Shown piece after piece: positions 35,647-44,949 of a stretch of DNA of 64,000 nt (the first letter of the stretch is position 1; each line of letters opens with the position of its first letter). Below the pieces are notes generated by a model that saw nothing but the letters and a program-made list of their open reading frames with translations, was not told the DNA's origin and made no database searches. The DNA is from an uncultured Mobiluncus sp. (GTDB lineage Bacteria; Actinomycetota; Actinomycetes; Actinomycetales; Actinomycetaceae). A program made the translations under genes and the position numbers. Where the stretch lies: the NCBI RefSeq assembly GCF_947254095.1, contig NZ_CAMYBV010000002.1, positions 62,001 through 126,000 on the forward strand, written 5' to 3'.

Positions 35647-37728
35647 ATGAAAGCGTCAGATTTTCCCAAAGTCTCCGAGATTCCCACACAGCCGGGGGTG
35701 TACCGGTGGCGCGATGGCCGCGACCGAGTCATCTATGTGGGTAAAGCCAAGAATCTGCGCAATCGACTGACGTCTTACTTCGTAGACCCCGCCCGTCTGC
35801 ATCCGCGCACCGCGAAAATGGTCGCCAGTGCCGCGTCGGTGTCCTGGGTGGTGGTCGGTTCCGAGGTTGAGGCTCTGACCTTGGAATACACCTGGATTAA
35901 GGAACACGACCCCCAGTTCAACGTGATGTTTAAGGACGACAAGTCCTACCCGTACTTCGCGGTGACGATGAACCAGGAATATCCGCGTATGGGGGTGCTG
36001 CGTACCGCGCATCAACGCGGAGTGCGCTACTTCGGACCCTACACGGCGGTGTGGGCGATTCGCCAAACCCTGGAGCTGCTGCAAAGCGTGTTTCCGGTGC
36101 GGACCTGCTCCGATGGGGTGCTTGCTCGGGCCCAAGCCGCTAACCGGGCGTGTTTGCTGGGTTATATCGGACGTTGCGCCGCGCCGTGTATCGGCCGCGT
36201 CAGCGCCGCGCAGCACCGTGAACTGGCGGAAAAAGTCTGCGACTTCATGAGCGGGCGTGATGCCGGGTTCCTGCGTGAGATTGAGACTGCCATGTGGGAC
36301 GATGCTAAGTCTTATCGTTTCGAGGACGCGGCGCGGAAACGGGACCAGCTGGAGGCGCTGCGTAAGGTTTTGGAAAAAAACGCTGCCGTGCTCAGCGACG
36401 ACACAGACGCGGATCTGTTCGCCCTCGAAGCCGATGAACTCCAGGTTTCTGTCCAGGTGTTTTATGTACGGGCGGGGCGGATTCGCGGGCAGCGCGGCTG
36501 GGTGAGCGCGCGGGAAGAGGACCTGGACGAACCCTCCCTGATGGCACGGGCTTTGGAGCAAATCTATGGAGAAACTGCGGCAGACATGGCCCGCGAGGGA
36601 GGCGCCACGCGTCCCCAGCGAGTCGGCCCCAGTTCCGCCAACGATATGGCTCATTTTGATACTTCCGTCATTCCCAAGGAGATTTTGGTTTCCGTATCCC
36701 CAACAGATGTGGGTGTGTTGCAGCGCTGGTTGAGTGAGTTGCGGGGCTCCCAGGTGAGTATTAGGGTGCCGCAGCGCGGGGCCAAACGCGACGCCCTGTC
36801 CCGGGTGCAGCTCAATGCGGTGGAGGGGCTGCGCCTGTACAAGACCCGGCGAGCTCGGGATTTGACGCAGCGGAACCTGGCCTTGAATGAGCTGGGACGA
36901 CTGCTCGACATTGATCCACCGCTGCGCATTGAGTGTTACGACATTTCTCACACACAAGGCACATTTCAGATGGGTTCCATGGTGGTGTTCGAGGACGGCG
37001 CTCCTCGTAAAAATGCCTATCGGAAGTTTTCGATTCGAGGCGCTGACGGCACGGGTACCCCGGACGATACGACCGCCATGAACGAGGTGCTGCGTCGGCG
37101 CTTTGAACGCCTCATTCAAGAGGAAAACGGCCTGGGCGCGGCGCTGCCCGAGCCCACCGCAACAACTTCAGCGAGCGGCACGGCCCTTGTCGAAACGAAA
37201 AACCCTTCCACCCAGACGGCACGATCTAGCGCCATGCCCCCCTTGGGAACGGAGAAAGAACCGCGGCGGTTTTCCTACCGTCCCGATTTGGTCGTGGTGG
37301 ACGGAGCACTGCCCCAAGTTCATGCCGCACGGGCGGCGATGGATGAGGTCGGGGTGTGGGACATTCCGGTCATCGGACTGGCAAAACGCTTGGAGGAAGT
37401 CTGGCGGGTAGACGACGACTTTCCGGTCATTTTTCCGCGTACCTCCGAAGCCCTGTATTTGCTGCAGTATTTACGTGATGAATCACACCGTTTTGCCATC
37501 AGCGCGCATCGCAAGAAACGCGCCCAGGCTATGACTCGTTCGATTCTGGATGCGGCTCCAGGAGTTGGTCCCGCCCGTCAGAAGGCGTTGCTCAAACATT
37601 TCGGATCGGTCAAGCGTTTGCGTGAGGCCAGCGCCTCCGAGATTGCCCAAGTCCCCGGTTTTGGCTTGAAAACAGCGGAAAACCTCGTGGCATTCCTGAA
37701 CAATTCCGTGAATTCTGGTAAGAATTAA
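35647..37728 (+). CDS. uvrC: Excinuclease ABC subunit C
   Basis: A 693-residue UvrC with the GIY-YIG nuclease at the N-terminus (PGVYRWRDGRDRVIYVGKAK), a Cys-rich patch (CLLGYIGRCAAPCIG), a UVR motif (RFEDAARKRDQLEALRKVL), the RNase-H-like nuclease (IECYDISHTQGTFQMGSMVV) and tandem helix-hairpin-helix motifs at the end. It makes both incisions around bulky lesions. A low-complexity insert of about 35 residues (ATTSASGTALVETKNPSTQT) lies in the second nuclease domain. From memory, actinobacteria usually place uvrC before rapZ; here it follows whiA. Confidence 0.95.
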   Translation: MKASDFPKVSEIPTQPGVYRWRDGRDRVIYVGKAKNLRNRLTSYFVDPARLHPRTAKMVASAASVSWVVVGSEVEALTLEYTWIKEHDPQFNVMFKDDKSYPYFAVTMNQEYPRMGVLRTAHQRGVRYFGPYTAVWAIRQTLELLQSVFPVRTCSDGVLARAQAANRACLLGYIGRCAAPCIGRVSAAQHRELAEKVCDFMSGRDAGFLREIETAMWDDAKSYRFEDAARKRDQLEALRKVLEKNAAVLSDDTDADLFALEADELQVSVQVFYVRAGRIRGQRGWVSAREEDLDEPSLMARALEQIYGETAADMAREGGATRPQRVGPSSANDMAHFDTSVIPKEILVSVSPTDVGVLQRWLSELRGSQVSIRVPQRGAKRDALSRVQLNAVEGLRLYKTRRARDLTQRNLALNELGRLLDIDPPLRIECYDISHTQGTFQMGSMVVFEDGAPRKNAYRKFSIRGADGTGTPDDTTAMNEVLRRRFERLIQEENGLGAALPEPTATTSASGTALVETKNPSTQTARSSAMPPLGTEKEPRRFSYRPDLVVVDGALPQVHAARAAMDEVGVWDIPVIGLAKRLEEVWRVDDDFPVIFPRTSEALYLLQYLRDESHRFAISAHRKKRAQAMTRSILDAAPGVGPARQKALLKHFGSVKRLREASASEIAQVPGFGLKTAENLVAFLNNSVNSGKN

Positions 37729-37731
37729 CGC

Positions 37732-39003
37732 ATGTCCGATAACCCGACTGAGCTGCGTCTGCGCGGAATCAGGTTTAACCTTTTAGCGAAAAACCTGGTC
37801 AGCGGGGTAGCCGTGTTACTGACTCCGGGCTTGGTATTTTTAGTTTCTCTGGTGGTTTTGCTTCACCTGTTAGGGCGGGTAGCCAGCAGTTCTCAAGGTG
37901 CGCTCAGCGTTAACCTGCCCGTGGTGGTGGGAGCGCTGATTGTCGTGGGAGTGGCCGGAGCAGCGGGGGCGTGGGCGCTCATCAGATTCATTTCCCGTTC
38001 CATAACCGATGCTGCCAGCTCGGTGCGGAGCAGTGCCCAGGCGATAGCGGCAGGAGATTTTACGGTGGCAGCGCGGGGAGTGACCAATGATGAGCTGTCT
38101 GATTTGGTGCGGGTGATGAATGAAACTCGTTTAGCTCTCAGTCAGCTGATGAATGAAACTCGCAGCGTGTACCGTCAGGTTTCTGAGGAACAAACCGGAT
38201 TGCACGGTGCGGTTGGCGCCTTGGGTGAGGCCGGTGGCAAGGTCGGTCAGGAAGTCGATACGGTCACGCCCCAAGCTCAGATGCTCACCCAGTCGGCAAC
38301 GGAACTGGTTGATGCCGCTGCCGAGATTTCCTCCTCCCGAAGTAACATTGCCCGTCACACTGAGGAAGCCCTAGCAATTGGGCACAGCGAAGTGCAGGAC
38401 CTAGCAGAAATTTCTCAGATTATTCAAGATTTTCAATCCCACAGTCAAGAAATTTCTGTTTCCGTGGATCAGATTGCCCAAATCGCGGAACGAACCAGCC
38501 TGTTAGCTTTGAATGCCACCATTGAATCGGCGAAAGCCGGGGAAATCGGGGCCGGTTTCGCGGTCGTGGCCGGACAGATTAAAGAACTTGCGGTGCAAAC
38601 CAGCACCGCGGCGGCGGCGGTTACCCAGGCTTCTACAGAGATTCAGGAACGTTGCGACCGGGCGGTGGGAGTGACTGCCGACGTCGCCGAAAAATTGAAC
38701 CAAATTAATGATTCTCAGCAGGTTTCCGCCCAAGCCGTGGCTGACCAGGCCGCGGTCGTGGCCTCGATGGAGGCAGCCTGTGCGGGAGCACTTGCCCAGG
38801 CCCAGGCCTTGAGCGAGGAAATCGAGACCATCGCCGAGGCCGCCACCCAGTCTCAGACCAGTTTGCAAAACATCGACTCCGAATCCGACAAAGTGGAGGA
38901 AATTATTTCTTCCACCCGCACCATGATCCACAACCTCCAGATGATTGAGGACGCGGGGGAACGCAATCCGGAAAGCCCAGAGGAATCGGGGGAACAGTCA
39001 TGA
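37732..39003 (+). CDS. Chemoreceptor-like protein without periplasmic sensor (first of a pair)
   Basis: A 423-residue protein with two hydrophobic segments (about 24-50 and 61-84) separated by a very short loop. A HAMP-like domain (85-145; [20 protein letters not shown]) and an MCP signalling domain follow. The tip is recognisable as [20 protein letters not shown] with [13 protein letters not shown]. Compared with typical receptors, the conserved [13 protein letters not shown] reads [14 protein letters not shown], so basic tip residues that contact CheA/CheW are altered. It starts three bases after uvrC and overlaps its partner by 4 bases. The ligand, if any, must be sensed in the membrane or cytoplasm. 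Confidence 0.85.
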   Translation: MSDNPTELRLRGIRFNLLAKNLVSGVAVLLTPGLVFLVSLVVLLHLLGRVASSSQGALSVNLPVVVGALIVVGVAGAAGAWALIRFISRSITDAASSVRSSAQAIAAGDFTVAARGVTNDELSDLVRVMNETRLALSQLMNETRSVYRQVSEEQTGLHGAVGALGEAGGKVGQEVDTVTPQAQMLTQSATELVDAAAEISSSRSNIARHTEEALAIGHSEVQDLAEISQIIQDFQSHSQEISVSVDQIAQIAERTSLLALNATIESAKAGEIGAGFAVVAGQIKELAVQTSTAAAAVTQASTEIQERCDRAVGVTADVAEKLNQINDSQQVSAQAVADQAAVVASMEAACAGALAQAQALSEEIETIAEAATQSQTSLQNIDSESDKVEEIISSTRTMIHNLQMIEDAGERNPESPEESGEQS

Positions 39004-40181
39004 AACAAAAGCTGATCTCCATCGCGGGGCAGTTCCGGTTTACCGCGTGGTTGAGTTTTGGGTTTTCGGCGCTTTCTGTGGTGTTACTGCTGGTGGGGTT
39101 GAAGCGAATCCTCTCTCTGGGAAGTCAGCCCCAGGTCCAGCAGCGTGAAATTTTCACCCAAATCATCATCCAAGTCATTTTGATAGTGATTTTGGCCATC
39201 CTGGGGACGATCATTGGTTTTACCATGCGGGCCCGAATCCGCCGCTCGGTGAAAGCTGTGTCCCTGACCCTAGCGGACTGCGCGGCGGGCAATTTTACGA
39301 AACGTGCCCAAATCTATACCAAAGACGAAATTGCGGATATGTCGCAAGCCGTCAATGAGGCGATGGTTTCCTTGTCCTCCCTGGTGGTCAATCTGCGCAG
39401 CGGGGTAGACGGACTGCGGAACTTTGCCGTGCTTGCCGGCAGCCAGGCCGAAATCGTCAAAACGGGCAACGACCGGGTCTTAGAGAGCAGTAACCGGCTG
39501 TCTGAAACCGGGACAGAACTGGGACAGACGGCGCAAACCTTGACTGAGAACGGCACCGCGGTAGCGGGAGACATCGCCAATTTGTCCGAAATTGCCTCCA
39601 GCAACGAAATTCTGCGTTCCGAAGGCATCACGGCCGCACGCAATCTGAGCAACGCGGTCAACGAGCTGAAAACCTCGGTGGAATACATTATGGCTTTAAT
39701 GACGGATATTTCTGTTATCTCGGAACAAACCAATATGCTGGCGTTGAACGCCACCATCGAGGCTGCCCGCAGCGCGGAAGCCGGGCGGGGTTTTGCTGTG
39801 GTCGCCAACCAGGCCAAAGATTTGGCTTCGCAAACTGCCCAAACTACCGGTGAGGTTATCAGCCAGGTCGCCCAGCTCCAGACCCAAGCGATAGACGGGG
39901 AACAGCGCATCGAATCTCTGTTGTCCCAGCTGGAGGCGCTGAGTGCCTCTCAACAGGCTGTCAACCAGGACGTGAACCGTCAAGAAACGGCTTTGTCCAA
40001 CGCTAACACCGGCATCGACGAGGTGCGTTCGTTTTCTGACGAACTGTTCACTCATTCGCAATCCTTAGCGTCCCTCTCCCATAGTGCCCATACTGAATCT
40101 GAGCAGTTCCAAGACCACATGAGCGTGGTGCAAGACGCCGTCTCAACCTTGGATGAGCGTATGGCCCGGTTTACGGTTTAG
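39000..40181 (+). CDS. Chemoreceptor-like protein without periplasmic sensor (second of a pair)
   Basis: A 393-residue paralogue of the preceding gene with the same plan: two membrane helices (about 10-38 and 51-73), HAMP-like segment (75-125) and MCP signalling domain. The tip reads [20 protein letters not shown] and [16 protein letters not shown], closer to classical receptors than its neighbour. It has only about ten extracytoplasmic residues between helices. The ATGA overlap with the upstream gene suggests matched synthesis and possibly hetero-oligomers. No che or flagellar genes lie in this window. Methylation sites cannot be assigned confidently. Confidence 0.85.
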   Translation: MKQKLISIAGQFRFTAWLSFGFSALSVVLLLVGLKRILSLGSQPQVQQREIFTQIIIQVILIVILAILGTIIGFTMRARIRRSVKAVSLTLADCAAGNFTKRAQIYTKDEIADMSQAVNEAMVSLSSLVVNLRSGVDGLRNFAVLAGSQAEIVKTGNDRVLESSNRLSETGTELGQTAQTLTENGTAVAGDIANLSEIASSNEILRSEGITAARNLSNAVNELKTSVEYIMALMTDISVISEQTNMLALNATIEAARSAEAGRGFAVVANQAKDLASQTAQTTGEVISQVAQLQTQAIDGEQRIESLLSQLEALSASQQAVNQDVNRQETALSNANTGIDEVRSFSDELFTHSQSLASLSHSAHTESEQFQDHMSVVQDAVSTLDERMARFTV

Positions 40182-40202
40182 CCCCTTCAGGATAGTTAAG
40201 CG

Positions 40203-40976
40203 ATGCACTTTCCCCCCTCTGAATACCTGCGGCTGGTCGCTTTCGACCTTGACGACACCCTGGCACCCTCAAAAATGCCCCTTGACACCGAAATGGCGGC
40301 TGCCCTAGCTAGGCTGCTGAACAGCTACGAAGCGGCCGTTATTTCCGGCGGCCAGCTCTCTCAGTTCCAGTCCCAAGTTCTTTCCCGACTCGCCGACCAG
40401 CCGGTCCCAAAGCACACGCTGCACCTGCTGCCCACCTGCGGCACCCAGTATTACCGAATGGAACCGGGAAGCAGCCCGGATGAACTGGTGCGCGTCTACC
40501 GTCGAGACCTCGCGGCGGACCTGCGGCGACAGACTGTTGAAACTATCGAAACAACCGCTCGTGAACTCGGCTTTTGGGAATCCTCACCGTGGGGAAACAT
40601 CATCGAGGACCGCGGCACCCAGGTGACGTTTTCCGCCTTGGGTCAGCAAGCGCCCCTCGCGGCAAAACGAGCCTGGGACCCCGACGGCTCTAAGAAAGCC
40701 GCGTTGGTGCAGGCGCTGGGAAAGCAGTTGCCCCAGCTGGAGGTGCGCAGCGGGGGAGCCACCTCGGTGGACGTCACGGCACGCGGAGTGGATAAAGCTT
40801 ACGGCATCCGCTCCCTAATGGAATCGACCGGATACACCCCGCTCAACCTTGTGTTCTTGGGGGATCGTCTCGACGAGCGGGGCAACGATTATCCGGTGCT
40901 GGCAACCGGGGTGCCGTGTCAGGCGGTGAGCAGTCCCGCGGACACTTTGTCCTGGCTGCGGCGGTTGCTCGCCTAG
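40203..40976 (+). CDS. HAD-superfamily phosphatase, phosphomannomutase-like (IIB)
   Basis: A 257-residue protein with the nucleophile motif VAFDLDDTLAPSK (about residue 14) and an HAD motif IV segment VFLGDRLDERGNDYPV. The cap domain lies in the middle and TCGTQYYR and GGATSVDVTARGVDKAYGI resemble the IIB group (phosphomannomutase, sucrose- and trehalose-phosphatase-like). The substrate is not readable from sequence. It follows the chemoreceptor pair by 21 bases and ends in a 4-base convergent overlap with the SpoU gene on the minus strand. Confidence 0.8.
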   Translation: MHFPPSEYLRLVAFDLDDTLAPSKMPLDTEMAAALARLLNSYEAAVISGGQLSQFQSQVLSRLADQPVPKHTLHLLPTCGTQYYRMEPGSSPDELVRVYRRDLAADLRRQTVETIETTARELGFWESSPWGNIIEDRGTQVTFSALGQQAPLAAKRAWDPDGSKKAALVQALGKQLPQLEVRSGGATSVDVTARGVDKAYGIRSLMESTGYTPLNLVFLGDRLDERGNDYPVLATGVPCQAVSSPADTLSWLRRLLA

Positions 40977-41860
40977 CGATCCCAAGTTTCGGTTGGTGAT
41001 GAACCGTTCACGGGCGATTTTGCGGCGGTCGCCCAGCAGGCGATAGCGATAGCCCCGGCCACGTTCAGGGAATCGACCCCGTGAGCCATCGCGATGCGCA
41101 CCACTTTATCGGCGCGGGCAATGGTCCGCGGTTTCAACCCATCCCGTTCAGCTCCCGCAATGAGGGCAACCTTTCGAGTCGGATCAGTGGCCAATTCCGC
41201 CGCGTAATCTCGCAAGTCCTGGGAGTCCTCGCGCAAGGCCAACGCGACCAGTTCAAAACCAGCCTCGTGAAATAACGTCGGGTCGGGCCAGCGTTCCAAC
41301 CGGGTCCAAGGCACTTGAAAAATCGTGCCCATCGAAACCCGTACCGCCCGGCGATACAGCGGGTCAGCGCATGAGGGCGTGACCATGATGGCGTCGTAGC
41401 CGCAGGCCGCGGCACTGCGCACTGCTGCTCCCACATTCGTGTGATCGACCAAATCTTCCAGGATTAAGACTCGGGACGAACGGTTCAGGATTTCGCGCGG
41501 ATCCGGGGCCGGTTTGCGCTGCATGGCTGCTATCGCCCCGCGGTGCAGATGAAAACCCACTAGGCGTTCCAAGAGGGCTTCCGGAGCCACAAACACGGGA
41601 ATGGGACCGCCGTCGTCCGCAAATCCGGTGGCTGGGCTGGCGGCGAGTAATGGGCGGATAATCTCCAACCAATGCGGGGCTAAAAGCAGGGAGCGCGGGG
41701 TATATCCGGCGCGCAGGGCTCGGCCGATAACTTCGTTGGATTCCGCCATGAACAGCCCCTGTTCCGCTTCCAGACTGCGGCGCAGATTCACGTCTTTTAA
41801 CTGGGTGTAGTCACTCAGATATTCCGGGTAGGCAGTGAGGGAATCCAGGTCAATTAGCAC
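40973..41860 (-). CDS. SpoU/TrmH-family RNA methyltransferase (second paralogue)
   Basis: A 295-residue SpoU enzyme: substrate-binding N-terminus with RRSLEAEQGLFMAESNEVI, motif 1 LILEDLVDHTNVGAAVRSAA, motif 2 LIAGAERDGLKPRTI and motif 3 RIAMAHGVDSLNVAGAIAIA. It ribose-methylates rRNA or tRNA. Compared with the 790-1614 paralogue, motif 2 is changed (AERDGL for GNEAHGL). GTG at 41860 is the start; the ribosome site is weak. It is convergent with the HAD gene and divergent from the unknown gene at 42061. Confidence 0.87.
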   Translation of the reverse strand: MLIDLDSLTAYPEYLSDYTQLKDVNLRRSLEAEQGLFMAESNEVIGRALRAGYTPRSLLLAPHWLEIIRPLLAASPATGFADDGGPIPVFVAPEALLERLVGFHLHRGAIAAMQRKPAPDPREILNRSSRVLILEDLVDHTNVGAAVRSAAACGYDAIMVTPSCADPLYRRAVRVSMGTIFQVPWTRLERWPDPTLFHEAGFELVALALREDSQDLRDYAAELATDPTRKVALIAGAERDGLKPRTIARADKVVRIAMAHGVDSLNVAGAIAIACWATAAKSPVNGSSPTETWDR

Positions 41861-41926
41861 GCTTAATTCTGCCTTTTAATCCCCAAAATTCCCAACTTTA
41901 GACCGAAAAAAAGCGGATTTACAGAG

Positions 41927-41962
41927 TTTTCCACAAGGGGGGCGAAATGGGGGTTTTCCACA
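41927..41962 (+). promoter_or_regulatory. Two DnaA-box-like sites
   Basis: TTTTCCACA occurs at 41927-41935 and 41954-41962, each matching the relaxed DnaA consensus TTWTNCACA, 27 bases apart in the same orientation. They lie in the 200-base gap between the SpoU gene and the gene at 42061. Chance occurrence is possible. Confidence 0.35.
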
Positions 41963-42060
41963 GGTAAGAAAATCCTTTTTCGACACCCGGCCCGATTGTG
42001 AGAACACTGATAAAAAACACGACGCCAACCGAGGCTGGGGGAAAACAGAAAGGAACACCT

Positions 42061-42720
42061 ATGGCGACTTTAGAAATTATGCAAGAACTGCGCAATTGGA
42101 GGGCTCAGGAAGTGCCGCATCATGACGTTAGTTGCGATTGTGAGCGCTGTAACTTAGCAAAAACCATGTCTTTAGAAAGTTTGCGGGGTCTTATCGGCAA
42201 TCCTCAGCTGGATCCGGGCATCTACGGTCCGCGGGGCTGGACGGTGCTGGAAGGAGTCACCACCCTGGCTCTGCCGTATTCGGACTGGATGTGGTTTGAC
42301 ATGGCTCGCGAATATCCCGATGTGGACGTGGAGGAAATGGTTGATTATCTGCCGTACTCAGATGGAGACGCGTGGTTAGCCACCCAACTGTTGAAAGTGA
42401 TACCGCCCAACGCATTGGACGAGCGGCAAAACTATGCTCCGCGGTTAGAGAATCTGTTGCGATTCGTGGCGCAGCATCCCGGTGAAACGTTCTTTTCCGG
42501 CTACATGATTGGGCCGCAGCGCTTTGATGAGCGTTTGAGCATAGATACTGTCTTTGTGTCGCCGCATCTGTTGGGGCTCGGTCCTGACGACGAGGATCCG
42601 CACGCGGCCTATGCAGGCCTCAAGTGCTTTGAGTTGGGTGAAGACGCCTGTCCCGATGAAGTCAGCGTCTTTCATAACGGGCACCTGAATCAGCAGCTGT
42701 GGCGGTTCTGGTGGGATTAG
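42061..42720 (+). CDS. Conserved-looking protein of unknown function with CxCxxC motif
   Basis: Start ATG 42061 with GAAAGGAAC upstream gives 219 residues. I do not recognise the family. A cluster DVSCDCERCNLAKTMSLESL near residue 22 (three cysteines, CxCxxC) may bind a metal. The rest is rich in aromatic and acidic residues (YSDWMWFDMAREYPDVDVEE, YLPYSDGDAWLA, GYMIGPQRFDERL, QLWRFWWD) and has no signal peptide or membrane segment. It stands alone with divergent and convergent neighbours. The DnaA-box-like pair in its upstream region is the only regulatory hint. Confidence 0.6.
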   Translation: MATLEIMQELRNWRAQEVPHHDVSCDCERCNLAKTMSLESLRGLIGNPQLDPGIYGPRGWTVLEGVTTLALPYSDWMWFDMAREYPDVDVEEMVDYLPYSDGDAWLATQLLKVIPPNALDERQNYAPRLENLLRFVAQHPGETFFSGYMIGPQRFDERLSIDTVFVSPHLLGLGPDDEDPHAAYAGLKCFELGEDACPDEVSVFHNGHLNQQLWRFWWD

Positions 42721-42766
42721 TTAGGCTCAACGCGAGGCGGGTAGGCCGTCTCAAACCGGTCAGAAG

Positions 42767-43813
42767 TCAGCTGTGGGTCAGTTCCCGGTTGAGGCGTGCC
42801 GGCCAGGCGGGACCCTCATAGATAAACGCGGAAAACCCTTCGATGAGGTTCGCGCCGGCAGCCAGCATAGCGCGGGCATCGTCAAGGGTCGAGATGCCGC
42901 CGACCCCGATAATGGTTTTCTCCCGGCTCAGGTTTGCTCGCAGCACTTTCACAACCTCCAGGGCACGGGTTCGCAGCGGCGCGCCAGATACTCCGCCGGC
43001 ACCCAAGTCGTGCTTGATGGTCGTGTTGGTCGCCACCACTCCAGCCAAGCCCTCATCCGTAGCCAGCTGCGCTACCGCAACGATGTCCTCATCGGCCAGA
43101 TCGGGGGCAATTTTTACAAACACGGGCAGCTCGGATAGTCCCTGGAACTCCAGTTCGCGTTGCACCGCTTTGACGATGGGGCGCAGGGAGGAAACTGCCT
43201 GTAGGTCACGTAATCCGGGGGTGTTTGGCGAGGACACGTTGATAACCAGGAAATCTACTAGGGCAGCCAATACCCGCGTGACTTTACGGTAATCCGCTGG
43301 GGCTTTTTCGGGGGGAGTGACCTTGTTCTTCCCGATATTGGCACCGATGATGATTCCCTCACCGTATTCGGTTCGCCAGCGCCGTAGCCGGCGGGCCGCC
43401 ACTCGGGCGCCTTCGTTGTTGAAGCCCATCGCGTTGCGCAGGGCACGCTGTTGCGGGATACGCCACAAGCGTGGACGGCTGTTGCCGGGCTGCGGCAAGG
43501 GAGTGATGGTGCCGATTTCCATAAATCCAAAGCCCAGCGCGTCCCACATGGCGACCGCGCGGGCTTCTTTGTCCATGCCTGCCGCCAAGCCCAGGGGGCC
43601 GTAGGTGCGGAACTCGGTACCCGAAAGGTCGGGGTCGAAATTTGGCCGGGGCAGGGGCCAGGTAAAGGTTGGTTCACCACGGTGGACTATTCGGGAAGCC
43701 GCCTGGCGTGCCATGCCAAACCGTCCCCAAAATGCTAACCAGTCGATAGCGCGGCGATGCACCCATTCGGCATCGAGTTTCACGAAAAGGTGACGAAACA
43801 CAAACTTGTACAT
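42767..43813 (-). CDS. pyrD: Dihydroorotate dehydrogenase (quinone), class 2
   Basis: A 348-residue class 2 PyrD beginning MYKFVFRHLFVKLDAEWVHR, with the hydrophobic N-terminal membrane-docking helix. Also visible are the flavin-site block GLAAGMDKEARAVAMWDALG, VNVSSPNTPGLRDLQ (catalytic Ser region) and IIGVGGISTLDDARAMLAAG. It oxidises dihydroorotate to orotate in pyrimidine synthesis and passes electrons to quinone. It thus feeds the cytochrome bd oxidase or another quinol acceptor. The gene is isolated from other pyr genes. Confidence 0.95.
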   Translation of the reverse strand: MYKFVFRHLFVKLDAEWVHRRAIDWLAFWGRFGMARQAASRIVHRGEPTFTWPLPRPNFDPDLSGTEFRTYGPLGLAAGMDKEARAVAMWDALGFGFMEIGTITPLPQPGNSRPRLWRIPQQRALRNAMGFNNEGARVAARRLRRWRTEYGEGIIIGANIGKNKVTPPEKAPADYRKVTRVLAALVDFLVINVSSPNTPGLRDLQAVSSLRPIVKAVQRELEFQGLSELPVFVKIAPDLADEDIVAVAQLATDEGLAGVVATNTTIKHDLGAGGVSGAPLRTRALEVVKVLRANLSREKTIIGVGGISTLDDARAMLAAGANLIEGFSAFIYEGPAWPARLNRELTHS

Positions 43814-43849
43814 AGGGACAAGTTTAGTCGGGTCGAAAGATGAACGGGA

Positions 43850-44854
43850 CTAGGGACGCTTCAACGGAGACTTGGGATAATCATCGGGCTGCGTATGAAC
43901 CACAAAATCCCCCAGCACATCGTCGATGAGAGCATTCAAATGGTCGTCAATAGTCACGTCTAAAGCTCCCAAATTGTCCTCTATCTGAGACGCTTTGGAG
44001 GCTCCAATAATGACGCCGGAAACATTTGGGCGAGCCAACAGCCAGGCCAAAGCCAGCTGATTCATGCGGCAACCGGCTTCTTCCGCGACTCGGCGCAATC
44101 CCTGCACCGCGGCCAGCAGGTCGTCCTGCATCCAGCGGTGCATAAACTTGGAGCCAACTTTGCTGGCCGCACGCGTTTTTTCTTTAGGAGTGTCCCCCGG
44201 ACGGTACTTTCCGGTCAACACCCCTTGTGCCAGAGGAGAAAAGCACAGGTGTCCCATGCCGTTGTGTTCGCAAGCCTCGACGACACCGTCCTCGACGACT
44301 CGCCACAGCAGAGAGTATTGAGCCTGGTTAGAGACCAGGGGAATCTTCAGTTCGCGGGCCAAATGCGCTGCATCGCGAATCTGGTCGGGATACCACTCGG
44401 AAACCCCAACGTAGAGAATCTTTCCGGCCCTCACCAGGTCGGAAAAAGCCAGCATGGTTTCTTCCAGCGGGGTTTCATAATCGAAACGATGCGCCTGATA
44501 GACATCCAGGTAATCGGTGCGCAGCCGCTTCAAAGAGTTGTGGCAAGACTCAAAAATATGTTTGCGGGACAGTCCGGCATCGTTTGGTCCGAAACCCTTG
44601 ACCGGCCAATAGACCTTGGACATCAGTACCAAGTCTTGACGATCCACGTCCCGCAAAGCCCGACCCAGGACTTTTTCGGCAGCGCCGTTGGCATAAACAT
44701 CGGCGGTATCAAATGTAAAAATTCCGTTCTCAAGGGCGGTCCGAACGATTTTTTCCGCAGTTTTGTCTTCTATCTGGGCTCCGTGAGTGAGCCAGTTCCC
44801 GAGGATCAGCGAAGAAATCTTAAGTCCAGAGTTACCTAAATAACGTGTGTCCAT
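43850..44854 (-). CDS. Aldo/keto reductase (KvbA/YghZ-like)
   Basis: A 334-residue TIM-barrel oxidoreductase. Catalytic tetrad residues appear in FTFDTADVYANG (Asp, Tyr), LMSKVYW (Lys) and YQAHRFD (His). The NADP-binding end is GVIIGASKASQIEDNL. The opening MDTRYLGNSGLKISSLILG and the sequence near 80-90 resemble the voltage-gated potassium-channel beta-subunit-like group. Substrate unknown. A 13-base palindrome CTATAAGTTATAG (44863-44875) sits just upstream of its start and may hold the promoter -10 or an operator. Confidence 0.88.
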   Translation of the reverse strand: MDTRYLGNSGLKISSLILGNWLTHGAQIEDKTAEKIVRTALENGIFTFDTADVYANGAAEKVLGRALRDVDRQDLVLMSKVYWPVKGFGPNDAGLSRKHIFESCHNSLKRLRTDYLDVYQAHRFDYETPLEETMLAFSDLVRAGKILYVGVSEWYPDQIRDAAHLARELKIPLVSNQAQYSLLWRVVEDGVVEACEHNGMGHLCFSPLAQGVLTGKYRPGDTPKEKTRAASKVGSKFMHRWMQDDLLAAVQGLRRVAEEAGCRMNQLALAWLLARPNVSGVIIGASKASQIEDNLGALDVTIDDHLNALIDDVLGDFVVHTQPDDYPKSPLKRP

Positions 44855-44949
44855 GATGCCAGTCTATAAGTTATAGAGCGTTGACCGCGACTCTTAACGG
44901 GCGGTAAACGCTGAATTTACGCTAATTTAACAATAAAACAGCGCGTTTA

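Noticed and set aside
35656..37119. A 487-codon open frame antisense to uvrC
   Set aside because: It lies wholly opposite uvrC, has no ribosome site or recognisable domain and is explained by G+C-rich codon use.
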